NCBI GenBank assembly: GCA_020796225.1 | Contig: CM036762.1 | Location: 18,709,286 to 18,773,285, forward strand | DNA from: Arion vulgaris | Lineage: Eukaryota > Mollusca > Gastropoda > Stylommatophora > Arionidae | Direction: 5' to 3' | Length of the DNA: 64,000 bases | Shown here: one piece after another, positions 1 to 12,200 of the stretch | Layout of the letters: each line of letters begins with the position of its first letter | How positions within the stretch are numbered: the stretch's first letter is position 1 | Position numbers and translations under genes: made by a program | The notes under the pieces: generated by a model | The model's database searches: none | Seen by the model: the letters and a program-made list of their open reading frames with translations, nothing else | Told to the model about the DNA's origin: nothing

Positions 1-205
1 AGTTCGTTACCGTTAGTTATTGTGTTATGATTGTTATTTGTTATTATTCTTAACAGTAACACTAACAGCCTACAGGCTCTATGCAACCCAATTTTAAAAT
101 GATTTTATACCAGCGAACTTTCTTAATTTAAGTAGTGTCTAACGCCCATCCATACTCTTCGTACATTTTTATTGCTGCACTGACTAGTCACTAATTTAGT
201 AATTA

Positions 206-2364
206 TAGTCTGTCCATTAATTCGTGAGCACGTTTGAAATTGATTTTCTCGAAAACTACCTGTTGGATCTCAGTGATTTTTGCATGCAGCCTTAGAATAT
301 CCATGACGCTAAAATAAAGCTAACCAGTAGTCCATAGATGCTACGGATTTTGCACATCGGCGAATTCCTTTGATCTTTTATGACAATTGCAAATACGGGG
401 CTCAAATTTTAGATTTTACAGTAATCCTTAGAATTTGTCCATGTCAATTCTATTCATAGGTGTATCTCCATATTAACTTGATAGGTCAAGTAATTAAGTG
501 TGTTGCCCTTTATGTGCAATCGTGAACTTGGATACAATATGCAACAGTTAGTCCTCCCTTCGGTCACCATTAGACCCCAGGGTGTCTTAACTTCACCACA
601 AATTGTATGATGGTAGACGCATTTGGATATGGAAATGTATACGTTGCTATTTCTCAGTCTGTAATCAAAATATGATTTGTATCATCCCGAATCTGACGAT
701 TCCATGAGGTTGATAATTGTTACTGGCTGGACAAATTGTAATCCATCTCGGTGCAAGTACTCGTCTTCCTCTCGAGCACATGTTCAACACACTTCTTCCA
801 GAACTGCATGTCTATCATTGAGAAGGACTCACGTGTCAGAACTTCAACATCACACATTTTAAACGTCCTGTTCTGTTCGGCAACTTGCCCTTTTACTTTA
901 GCCCAGACAAGCTCTATCGGATTGAGCATGATATGGAGGTAGTCGCAAAGACGTGTGGCCGTATTCCAATGATTTTGTCAATATGAAACACCTTTATCTT
1001 ATTTGTCATCCTCACCAGGTGCAACAACTCGGGTTTCAAATATGTATCATCGAAGCTGACATTTTCCTTAGCAAGCCAAGTCCTAATTTGATCTTTTGTA
1101 TTTGATGCAGTTGGTACTTTGTCTTCGCTGATACTGCGTTGTGATAGGATGCATTATCCATTACCAAGCATCATGGTCTGTTTAGAATTGGAAGTAGATC
1201 TTTCTCCATCCAGTGCCTGAAAATATGTCCATTCATTTCTGTGTGGTAGTCCCTACCGCGGTACTTTTGATTGGAAAATAAGTCCAGCGTCATGGACAAG
1301 ACCTTCTTCACTACTTCCTGCATGTGTTAGTATAATACGCTGGCCTTTGCTGCTTGGTATTTTTCTTTCTGTTCACCGTCTACTGATTGCCATTCTTTAG
1401 CATTGGTGTGGTGAGCATTGACCCAGGATTCGTCCAAATATACAATATCATAGCCTTGCCTCCGCCGTTCACGGATCTGCTTCAGGTATTTACTTCGGGC
1501 AGCAATTAAATGTGGCTTTTCACAAATAATATTCCTGCTGCCTATAGTTTTTCTGAAGGTGAAGCCGGCTCTTACAATTTTCCATAGAGTACTTTTAGAA
1601 ATGTCTATGCTGCAATCTGATTGCAGTTTTAATTTCAGTTTCCTGAGAGTAACAAGTTGATTTATCGCAAACATTTTCAAGAGCTCCCGTCTTATGACAT
1701 CTATGTCAAAGTCGTCAATTGTTCTTTTCTTCCTTGCTTGACATTAGTGCACTTTGTGTCCTGTTTAATCCATCGGAAAAGGATTCTCTATTCAGACCAA
1801 GCGCCAGTTGCGTTCGTTTCTCAGGTTATGAATATCGCAATATAGATGACCTCTCTTAGATTCCCTACGGAAGTGTTGGTATAGTAAAACTGTAACCTTC
1901 TGCATTGTTATAAATGTGCACTTCAGACTCATTATGAATGTGATATCAATGTCAGTTTTGATAAGCCAACAAATATGATACAATAGCTTATACAAATAGC
2001 GAGATACGCCTATAACTTTACAACGGTATCCCAATTATAACGTCATATGCTTTCCGCTTTCAAAGTCGACTGGGCTAGGTGCACGGGAATTCGTGAAACT
2101 CACGATATTTCAATGTTACCATAATGTATTTTTAGAACAACGCGTCTGTGTACCGTAAATCTGTTACTATTGTGTACAATCCGGTGAGGTTGATTTTAAT
2201 ATAACCTGAAGAAGAAATATTTCAAACTACATCAAATTTTCTTGGAAAAAATATTTCTCTAGCGTCATGGATATTCTAAGGCTGCTTGCAAAAATCACTG
2301 AGATCCAACAGGTAGTTTTCGAGAAAATCAATTTCAAACGTGCTCAGAATTAATGGACAGACTA
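206..2364 (-). mobile_element. Tc1/mariner-superfamily DNA transposon with ~105-bp TIRs
   Basis: Inverted terminal repeats of about 105 bp lie at 206-310 and 2260-2364. They begin TAGTCTGTCCATTAATT and differ at only a few positions. The target TA is duplicated at 204-205 and 2365-2366. The length (2159 bp), long TIRs, TA target and DDE transposase remnant on the - strand fit an IS630/Tc1/mariner-superfamily element. The near-identical TIRs suggest a fairly recent insertion although the transposase is broken. Confidence 0.88.
720..1735 (-). pseudogene. Broken DDE transposase of the element at 206-2364
   Basis: Read on the - strand in more than one frame, the pieces show the expected order. 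The N-terminal part (about 1735-1327) includes YLDESWVN, which carries the first catalytic Asp. A middle piece near 1160 reads VMDNASYHN, with the second Asp. The C-terminal part (929-720) reads LNPIELVWAKVKG, with the catalytic Glu. Frameshifts between about 930 and 1327 and the lack of one continuous frame show that it is inactive. Motif spacing fits the DDE_3/IS630-Tc1 endonuclease fold. The precise subfamily cannot be fixed without a profile search. Confidence 0.82.
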
Positions 2365-2545
2365 TAGACATTTATCAAAAGTCAGTCAGTAGTCAGTCTA
2401 GTTATAAGTTAAGTAAAATTGCATAAATTTTGAAGAGCACATTTAAATTTACGTTGTGACTCCCGTTGTGTAACGTTTTTTTGCAACCATCTTTGCTTTT
2501 TTTTCGTTGTTAATCCATGACATGTCCATAATATTTGGTTATTAA

Positions 2546-3452
2546 CCCTTTGGTCCCCAGCACATCAAAAAAAAATTACCTCATAAAAACACTAAAAGGG
2601 AATAACTCCTCAAAAACGCAACATGTCTTTCTAAAAATTAATAATAATAAAACTATTGCTTGTAGAACATTCAAATAATGAGCAACAATACTGTGAACTG
2701 GATAAAGTTTCACAAGAAATTATACCCATAAAGATGTAATTCTGCAGATAAACCTTGATTTCGCAGCAGTTACTAAGCGTCCCACTTTGAATCAATTTTC
2801 CCAGCTCTTTTCTGACATTGATCAGCGTACAAATTCAAAATACTGCTCCTCAAAAATTAAGCTGAAATAATCGAATGGTTCTGCACCTTCCTCTAGTGTA
2901 TGAGAAGGCCCACTCTCTTCCATAAATGGCTCCACAACTAATGGGGAAGTGGTATCACTCCAACCATCCCTGTCAACAACGGGCACAGGGTCGGTCTCCT
3001 CGATGTCGGAAGAAAAATCCTCTAAATCTAATTGAACATCGTGGTCGACAGGTTCAGCTTCGCCGTCACTGGACAATTCAACATCACTCTCAGAATCACA
3101 AGATCTAATGTAATCCCTATCTCACCTAGCTGCATGAAATGTCCCTCAAACTCAAAGTCCTCACTTTAACTATCAGTATTGAAATTAGAAGCCATTTCCC
3201 AAAAAATTTCGAACTACGAAGCACAATTTATAAAATTCACAAAGAAATACTAGCTCCGATCAGTTTTCGGCGTGAAATAAGGAAAATTTCCTGCGGTTCG
3301 TCCTACTTATAGGTCACAGTTCAAGCTATATAAAATTTGGACTTCTCGTTTTATTTAGCGAATTCTTCCGAAACAATATAAAAAACCTGTATATTTCCGT
3401 ATACGGCGCCCTACGGTAAACCCGTATATTTCCGTATATGGCGGTCAAAGGG
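2546..3452 (-). mobile_element. piggyBac deletion derivative flanked by TTAA
   Basis: TTAA sits at 2542-2545 and 3453-3456. The termini are CCCTTTGG and, inverted, GGTCAAAGGG. The interior has an 84-codon reading frame (3076-2822, - strand) that is acidic and ends with [14 protein letters not shown]. This matches the N-terminus of the fuller piggyBac transposase at 24.9-26.6 kb ([16 protein letters not shown]). The catalytic part is missing, so the element is non-autonomous. The right end repeats a CCCGTATATTTCCGTATA block twice (about 3390-3440). Confidence 0.85.
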
Positions 3453-3479
3453 TTAAACACACCCTACACTGCACTGCAA

Positions 3480-4210
3480 TGTCTAATTAATAATTTGTCA
3501 AAGGCATGCGACCTCTTTTCTCTGACAATAAGTGTCTCCAAAACAGTTGTATTATGTCAGGAGGTAAGACATCAAATATCACTTTAAATGGCAACCAGTG
3601 CAAAAATTCTGCTATCTTGGGTCCACGGTCACTGCCAGCCTTTCTCTTGATGAAGAAATCAACGCTCGTATAGGAGTGCGGCTACTACATTCGGCAAACT
3701 ATCAAAGCGAGCGTGGGACAACAAAAATTGACATTGCAGACGAAGACTCAAATATATCGAGCCTGTGTAATTAGTTCTTTACTATATGGCTCAGAAACAT
3801 GGACAGCCTACTCAAGACACGAGAGGAGACTTAACATCTTTCACCTTCGATGTCTCCAAAAGATTATGAACATCAGGTGGTACGACAAGATAACCAACTC
3901 TGACATACTACAACGTGCAAATCTGCCTTCCATCATGGGCATGCTCAGCAGTAGACGACTAAGATGGTTGGGACATGTGAGAAGAATGGAAACTTATCGC
4001 ATACCAAAACAAATGGTGTTCTGTGAACTTTCGGAGGGGAAGAGGCACCAGGGCAGACCACTGCTCAGATATAAAGATGTCTACAAAGCCTCAATGAAAA
4101 ACTTTTCTATAGGTCCCAGCACATGGGAGGGACTAGCTGATGACAGAGTTGTGTGGAAAGCCAAATTACGAAAGGGCGCAGAGTCTTTTGAGAAGAGACT
4201 TATGAGCTGA
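3480..4210 (+). pseudogene. Non-LTR retrotransposon (LINE) ORF2 3' fragment
   Basis: The frame from 3713 encodes the region after the reverse transcriptase core: ISSLLYGSETWTAYS, then RRLRWLGHVRRM, then a basic GKRHQGRPLLRYKDV stretch. These are typical of the C-terminal connection domain of animal RTE/CR1-like endonuclease-RT proteins. About 230 bp upstream encode the end of the palm/thumb (LTISVSKTVVL) in a broken frame. The 5' part (endonuclease and most of the RT) is absent, so this is a dead 5'-truncated copy. It is a different subfamily from the zinc-finger LINE at 37-39 kb. Confidence 0.85.
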
Positions 4211-4953
4211 ACGACAAGAGAGAAAAGCGAAAACTCAGAAGTTGTCACAGTAAAACACTTGCCAATTGACCATCTGTAAAGATGAAAAGGGCCATATATA
4301 TATAAACACACCCTTCGTTGCTCAGTCAGTGACTCAGTCTCCGCCAACACTTGCCAACGGTTGTCAACAACAGATTGACATTTCATTATGTCGATGTGTT
4401 TTGTATGCATACTGATGATGTTTCCCGTAGACGCTGACTAAACACTCCTTATTTTGCCCCTCATGCATCCAGTTCTCCATGTACAATGTGTAATTTTAAA
4501 CTCCATAAATTGCTGGATAGATTCAACATCAATTGTAGTGTCCTCATCTGGTGGTCACCAAGAAACCAAAATAGTTAATAGTATGTATTATGATTTTCAG
4601 CATCTCTAACAAGCTCACAGAGTGTGGTTCCTAAGTGGTGTGAGATTGTGCTCACAGTTTATTCGACCCCTGAGTGGTGCGAGTTTTCTTTAATCCTGTT
4701 TTGCCCCAGAGCGTCAGGATAAGATGCAATTTCTTGACCAAACTCTTGTGTACATGGTTTCTTTCTCTGACTTATTTCTATGATTCACTCTGCATATGTA
4801 AGATTGGATGTTATCTACATTAAAAGTCTTCTAGTGTGTACATTATTTGTATTGCAATAAATGTACTATTTTACCTTGCTTCTTTTTCTACAAGCAAGGC
4901 AACATCCCTACAGAATTATCAATTTTTAATCAGTCAGGATTTCATTACATGCG
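4211..4953. other. Intergenic stretch with a short dispersed repeat
   Basis: No gene is visible. About 4425-4545 (starting near CTGACTAAACACTCC) is related to 27685-27785 and looks like the edge of a dispersed LINE. The rest shows no recognisable feature. Confidence 0.5.
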
Positions 4954-5202
4954 GCCGCCCGAGTGGTTACCGGGCCCAAATTTGGGGTGTAAAGAATAGA
5001 ACCACTGTTACCTGCCACGCATGTCGTAAGAGGCGACTAAGGAGGTTTGGCTGAAGTCGGATGCACATGTCCTAAACGTGTAGAAGTCTATGTGTTTAGG
5101 GGTCTACCAAACCAATGTGCAACGATACACGTTCTTGGCAAAGATCAAACATATCACAAAGAGTGATTAAAATTGGTCGTAAAGAATGAACGTAAGAAGA
5201 AG
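4954..5202 (+). repeat. SINE family A, complete with 10-bp TSD
   Basis: The body begins CGCCCGAGTGGTTACC. It carries a core containing GCATGTCGTAAGAGGCGACT, then GATCAAACATATCACAAAGAG, and ends in an AGAAGAAG tail. The target duplication ATTACATGCG is at 4944-4953 and 5203-5212. The head resembles a tRNA-like promoter region. The core is shared with SINE family B in this window, as in conserved-domain SINE superfamilies; the named superfamily was not assigned. Confidence 0.88.
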
Positions 5203-6104
5203 ATTACATGCGCCAAATAAACATTAGGAAGCTACAAAGGATAACGTTCTTGCCTTCAGTGTCTGGAGTTTGTACTTTTCCTACATTATTGCTCCCTCTA
5301 AGCCGTTGTGATGTTTAATGTGACCACAAGATTTCAGTATCTGTTACAGGATATTGTTTATGAGTCGGTGTTCCACGATGTTCATGTCTTTTAGAATGTA
5401 TATTTCCCTTTATTTATTCTAAGAATTTTTATATTCTGAGTATATAAGATGAAGTGTGTCAGTTACTGCATAGATATCAGGAAAATTGGGAACCACACAA
5501 ATACAGAACAGCATTCAGGCTAATGTCAAAGCTAACACCAATGCTTCACTCCTCTCTGTATAACTGTGAACATCTCGAGCAGTGCCCCATCTTGGAAATG
5601 CTTACCAAACCAACCAATCTGGCCAGAGGATGTAGATCTGAGGAAAAAGATATATAGCCACTACCTTGACATGAAAAGGACAATAGAATTCACTTTGGCG
5701 ACATACCTCTATGCAGAAAATGAAGAAGTAACTTTTTAAAATTTTATAATATTAAAATTAGCATCAGTTTACAAAGTGCCTTAAAACAAGCACACACATG
5801 ATCACTCTCTCTCTCCCCCAACACTTCTATAAAGAAGTAAATGGTGGAAGAGAAGATTAGCATATGTTTTAGATTCTGAAAATGACACTGATTTGTGGAA
5901 ATAATTTTTGAAAATAGTATGTCTTCAGTAAAGTAAGTCTAGGGTGTCTTTAAAATATTTGGATTAAAAGTTTTTAGCAGCTTTAAAAAAAAAATTTAGG
6001 TTGGGAAATGTATGTAAAATAACTTCTGTTCTGTTTGCTTCCATCCATTTGTAGATATATGCAATACAAATGCATTGTGAAAATTTGTCAGAGTTGATAC
6101 CAAC
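5203..6104. other. Upstream flank and probable 5' UTR of RMI1
   Basis: About 5290-5400 is an antisense scrap of an RTE-like LINE tail, related to 17210-17290. Just before the RMI1 start a pyrimidine-rich tract ends in TTTGTAG at 6054, a good splice acceptor. The coding exon therefore probably begins at 6055 with 50 nt of 5' UTR, and a non-coding first exon lies further left but cannot be recognised. No clear promoter was identified. Confidence 0.45.
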
Positions 6105-6212
6105 ATGGATACATTTGAAACTGTTCAGACATGGTTGCGAAACACTTACAATATTGGAGTATCATCTGAATGGCTTACGGCATGTCTGGAGTGGATAGAG
6201 CAGGAAAATCAG
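6105..6212 (+). CDS. RMI1: RMI1 coding exon 1
   Basis: 36 codons, from ATG to donor CAG|GTAAAG, phase 0. It encodes the first helices of the N-terminal domain ([13 protein letters not shown], then [13 protein letters not shown]), matching the start of vertebrate RMI1. The frame starts exactly at the family's usual N-terminus. Confidence 0.92.
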
Positions 6213-9200
6213 GTAAAGTTATGTAAAATGTTTTCATATATATATTTTTAATACATAAATTTTACTTTGTTTTGAATTTTGTGTACTGGGATGTACCTTT
6301 TTCAAAAAGATGTGATTTCCAATAAGTTTAATATTTACTTACATGCACACATGATTATACACCGAAGTGCAATGACGATGGTGCCATCAATCAGTCATTT
6401 TTGTATTTAATTAACTTTTTCCGTGCTTTAAGCCGCACACTGCGCCAACAAGATGTTTCGTCTGCGCTCGAGTTGTTTCGTTTATACAAGTCTTTCTAGT
6501 TTTAATTCTACTAATTTTAGTTTTTAATGGTATTCTTCCGGTTCCTTCACTTTAATAGCGTCACTTTCTCTTTCGATTTCATCGTTCATTCACCCACATT
6601 TTGATTTGTTTCAAGTTTATTTGTTGTTGCTACAGACGCAGTATTTGTAAACAGTTCAATGTGGGACCAGGCCTTTCAGGTAATAAGCGTCCCATGCGTG
6701 TATCGCCATTTTTATAGAAAAATGCATGGACATTTCAGATTATAGTAGTATTATAAGTAGTATTAGTAATGATTCAGATCCAGAATATAACGATGTGAAT
6801 CAGGCAGACGATCATCATAATATAATGGCTATCAAAGCCCAACAGGAGCTCGATGTCAACTTTTCATCATATCTTCATTTCTATTGGGTATATTGTCATA
6901 AAATATTGCCTGACTTCACAAATTGGATTACAAAATGATTTCTAGAAGCACATAGGGATACATTTTGAAGATGCTGTTATAATGTCACGTAAGTGTTGCA
7001 TATGTCACTAACAATTTATAATTTTTTCTATTTATGTTGTCATATTTGCCCCAGTTTCTTCTAAAATATTCCATGTATTGCTATTTAACCTTGTTATTCT
7101 AATAAGTTGTCCAGTTTTCTTCAAATTAGTATATGATAAGATATATATATGTTTATTTATTGATGAGTAGTTATGATTTGAAAAAATAACCCATTGCATT
7201 TTTACTTCCTTAAATTAAATGTGTGCAACTGAGGAAATAACTGGGCGTGGAAAGAGTTAATGCATGATTATTTTATAACTTTTATTATATCGTTATAGTC
7301 CAATTGAATATCTTTTACACAAAATAACTATATTTTTGTAGCAATTAAAAGTATTAGTAAAGTAAGTTACACTCTTGAAAGAAAACAAAGAATGGAAAGA
7401 CCAATGGCTACCTTTATTGATTTTTTAATTCTGACCAGGGTGTCTTTCCATCCAAGAATGAGTTACTTCATCAGGTATATGAACAATGGTTAATGTCAGA
7501 CCTTACTGAAATAGGAGAGCCTGTACTTCCACAGAATTGTGACTCTGCAGATAAATTGGAACTTGTTAGTAGCTACCCACTTCAGGTCAGTCATGTTTAG
7601 CTATTCTGTTTATTACTGGCTAAATTAGTCATCAGATCATTCTCACTGCACAAGAAACAAGTACATAAGTACTCCATCTCATCTTTGGTATATCCGACAG
7701 CATGCAGTGACTGGAAAGTCCAGTCCTGTGTTGGTCAATGAAACATAATCTCATGAAGAAAAGGTATATGAGTATGCTCATCAATCAATATCAAACTTGT
7801 ACGGTTAGTCGCTGGACACTGTTGGAGATACTGCAAAGGAGATCGAAGCACCTATGGACATGTCTAGAGAAAAGCAATAATAGTAATAATTCCTCCTGTA
7901 CCGCTACACGTTATATAGGGCCTGCAAGCAATTTCTCCATACCCCTCTATCCTGGGCAACTCACTCAAAAATGAAACTGAGACCGATATTTTCTGCCTCA
8001 TTCAGCAAAGTTTGTTTCAGAGAATAATATTGACTATGGGGAAGAATGGATACCGATGCCTCCAATATACTGGAACACTTTTTCAACCATCATTAAATTT
8101 GACAAAGGTTGCAGAGAAGGAAATCGTGTGGCGTTGAATGCAGATGTCAAAGCCATTATCGATGAAAACTGCAATGCAGACGATGTTGTGATTTACACGG
8201 ATGGATCGGTAGTTCGTCACGAAAAGTCTGCATGGGCCTTCTCTGTAAGCTCATGTGGCAGAATGGTCAAGGAAGCCAGTGGTGCATTTAGTATGACAAC
8301 AAGCAGCATGACAATGGAGGTACTGGCGGTGACCAATGCACTACTCTGGCTAGAGTCACAAAACTACACTCATGCGTGCATTCTAAGTGACTCATTGAGT
8401 ATGATCCGAAAGGTGGAGGCCGGGTCGGTGTGCAGGCAATGGACTGAATGACTGCAGGCGTCAACAATTTGCAGAATTACACTTGTCTTTGTTCCGGGGC
8501 ACATGGGTGTCGTTGGCAATGAGAGAGCAGACAGACTGGCTAGCTCTGCCGCTATATCAGAGGGTCAGCCAATGGACAGAGCTGACATCGTGAACACCCT
8601 CATAGAGCGTGGCCGCAGAAGACCTTCATCTAAACCAATCCACGTCAACTACTAGATTGCAGAAGCTGGGTTTGAAGATTGGTGTGGTAAGAAAAGAACG
8701 ATACAACAGGTATACGAGTCGGCTCATCATTCAAAATAGAACTGATACGATCAGTCGCTGGACGCTGTTGGAGATATTGCGAAGGAGATCGGAGCACCTA
8801 TGGACATGTCCGAGTGCAATGAAGATATTCCAAACTGAAATTGTTTCAGAGTCTCCTTAGTTCCTCCTCTCTTTCTTGAACCCTTTGCATCCCACTTCAA
8901 GGCCTGCTTTGATATTCTTTGATCATTGTTTCTCAAGGTGTGTCCAACATATCTCCATCTTCTCCTTCTTATAACAGTTGTTACTGGTGATTGACCAGGT
9001 TGACATGTCCGGAGTGCAATGAAGATATTCTAAACTAAACCTGTATCTAAATCTAATCCTGTATAGTATTCAAATCTAGTAAAACTACATTTGACTCTCA
9101 AGTTCCTGCAATTGGGGCTTAGAAACTAAATCATCACTTAAATTCCCTGTTTGATTAGTCTCCTTAATGGCGTTTAGGATATCAGCCCTGCCTTTTGCTT

Positions 9201-12200
9201 AACTGCTTGCCACTGTAGCCACGTCCCCAAGTCTGTCTGCTCTTTCATTTCCCTTGATTCCTGTATGTCGGTGTAAAAATTGAAAGGGACTCTCTGTAAC
9301 CCTAAATTCCACACTACAGAGACTCCAAGTTGCTGAATTTTACTAAGCACCTATAGGTCACCATGAGAGATCCCTAGGATAGTTGCGGGAGTTCATTCTT
9401 TGTGCAACACTCTCTGCAGGTGGCGAGCCATTTCTGCGAAGACGGAACAAGTGCTTGAACTACAGACTTTAATCCTTTACATGGCGATCTAAATTACAAG
9501 TACCTATGAAGTAGGAGCTAGTGCCTTCACTAAATTAGCGAATATCTGGCAATCTCAAGACCTTAATATATGCACAAAAGTTAAATTATTTAGGTCATTT
9601 AGGAAAAGAAAACGTGAAAGACCAAAGACCACTCTTCGAAGAACCATCCAAGAAGAAAGTAAACTATTGGGATGTAAAACCATACAAGATCTCCAACTGC
9701 TAGCAACAAACCGCATCACATGGAGATCTAAAACCTCTGCCCTATGTTCCGCCTTTGGCAAAAAAGGAACAAACTAACTAACTAATGAAGTAGTAGTAAG
9801 GTTCACCTGAATGGCGAGGACACTAGTTATAATAAAAGCAAGTTTTACGCAAAAATCAGAGCACTATGACTACTCCTGAATATGTTGTGGGCAAACTAAA
9901 TAAAAATCAAATGATTCAATATGATTAAATAATATCTGTGTCAACCAACTGATCATCATAAATAAAAATAATAATTTTCACTTAAACATTGTTAATAGTT
10001 ACTCATAATCTAAAGTCCTACTTTAAAAGCAAAAATATTTTACCTGTTCCTGTTTTGTGTATACATAAAAAAAATTATAAATCATAAGTAACTTGTGTAT
10101 ATTTATTATTGTTTTGACTTTTTGCAGCTAGTCTCTTTAGTAGATGTAGGCTTTCCTCTTTATGGTCAGAAACAAAAGTTGCAAGGACGAATTAATCCAA
10201 ATGATGATGTCTCTGCAGACAGACCTTTTCAGCCAGCTGTAAGTTGTTTTTTTTAATACATCTAGAATAATATCTGAAGTTCAGTTGTTGAGGGTGAGGA
10301 GTAATTGTTGCTAAAAGTCTCATCTGAAAGGTGAGAAATATGACCATAAATGCAATCAAGTTAGAGGGCTAGGCAGTACCAGGGTCAATGAGCTGGATAC
10401 AGCAAACGGTTCTATACATAGATCTTCAACACTATCTTTCTCACTGGAAAAAGCAGGTTGTTATTGGTGAGGATTTTTATGAATATTCTCTTTTATTTAA
10501 GGGGGTCTACAAGGTGTGTTCTGAGCCTGGCTCTGCGTCCAGTAGAGTTGGGGTCGAATAGTCTTTCTTAGGAAAGGTGCAAAGGGAAAATTAAAAGCAT
10601 ATTGATGATCTGAAAAACACACAAGCCAACCTAACCACCCAGTGGTGTAGGCATGGAAACTTTTACCTAGGGTTCAAGACTAATATTCTCTGGCTCCCTC
10701 GAGCATGGACTTCCCCATGATCAGTTTTTATTTGTCGTGCCTTAAATTTAGGAGACTAATCCAAATAAGAAGCATGCAGAAACCAGATGCGCTGGACGTC
10801 GGTAGGCATTTAACTGACACAATAAACTCACACTCTCATGCACAAATCACATACAGACCACAAAGTGGGATTCAACAAAAGGCTGATGTAGAGCGAATGA
10901 AAACTAAAAAGATTTATTTATGGTGGAGCTGCCACTTTTATGTTTTAAATTGATTTATAAATTGTCACACACAAACATTTTCTTCCATTTAGAAACATGT
11001 ATGCATATTTCCTTGCTTGATCTGCTGGAGAACCAGTCAACAGTGCCTGAACTCAGTAACACTGGCTGTAGCAGAAATTATCCTGTTTTACTAACCCTTA
11101 CTTCTCATTAGAAAGTTTGTACTTTGAGGTAGGATTTTTTCTGTAGCTATTCCAGTTGTTTCTTCTGTGATCAGATTCCCATTCTCAGATATCTAAACAG
11201 AGAGATACCTCCGTGAATCCAGTCATTAGCTCAAGATCTTTCTGCGTGCCCCACAATATCTCCTTCAATATATTCTTCCATGTCTAGGTTTGAGACCCCA
11301 AGTAATTGAAGATAGGACATTTGTTCAAAAGTCTGGGGTTATTTTTATTGTACTTTGATCAGTTTTTAAAGCTTTCATTTTGCGGAGAGGAGTCTCTTTG
11401 GTGTAGACGTTAGGTGCTTGCTTCTTGTGTCAAAGGTATTTGGTTCGCTCCCTCGTGTAGCCATCTAGATATTTTTTCCCGAGATCCCTGATCTCAGTGC
11501 AGGCGAGATCGAGTTCCTAGTCCTATCGTAGATGGATGATAAAACATAGTTCACATGTTCAATTTGAGCACATAAAAGAACCCTTGGCAGTTCAAGAAGA
11601 GCAGGCTGAAAAGTCGCTGCCATGGCAAAATTCATTAGCAAAGATTAAAAATAAAATTCCTACAAAATATCTTTCTTTAAAATTACATCGAGGACCCTCA
11701 CCGGTGCTACAGAGTTTGTTCACTGCAGTTGAGATCTTTCTGTGTAAGAAAGAGATTAGAGCACATATGGTTACTCACCGAAGTGCAATGATGATGGTCC
11801 TGTCAATCAATCAATCATTTTGTGGAGATGGGTTTGCAGTCTACAGTGTCCTGTTCGGCGCTGAAAGGTGGTGGTTTTGTTTGGGGGGAATCTATATAAC
11901 TTTAGGATATGGTTTTGTGAATAATTACTACATCCAGTGGTTTGTTTGTTTTCAGTGGGAGCCAAAACAATCACGCATGCTGCTTCTCCAGTTAACAGAT
12001 GGACACACTCAAGTTCAGGCTATGGAATATAGGCAAATTAAAGATTTACACCCAGAACTACCAAGTGGACTGAAGGTACTACCACAGCAGTTATCATAAT
12101 TTTACTTTTTACTCTAATTTTGTCACAAGGCTTCATTACAAGGAGTTTTAGGCTTTGTATCTTAGGTTGAAGCTTTTTTAATGTACCTGTCCTACACGCC

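Noticed and set aside
6726..6938. Small host gene in RMI1 intron 1
   Set aside because: It lies between TTAA-flanked inverted ends and reads like the acidic N-terminus of a piggyBac transposase.
11536..12099. 187-codon open frame as an independent gene
   Set aside because: It is a chance read-through of a family D SINE into RMI1 exon 4; only 11956-12075 is coding.
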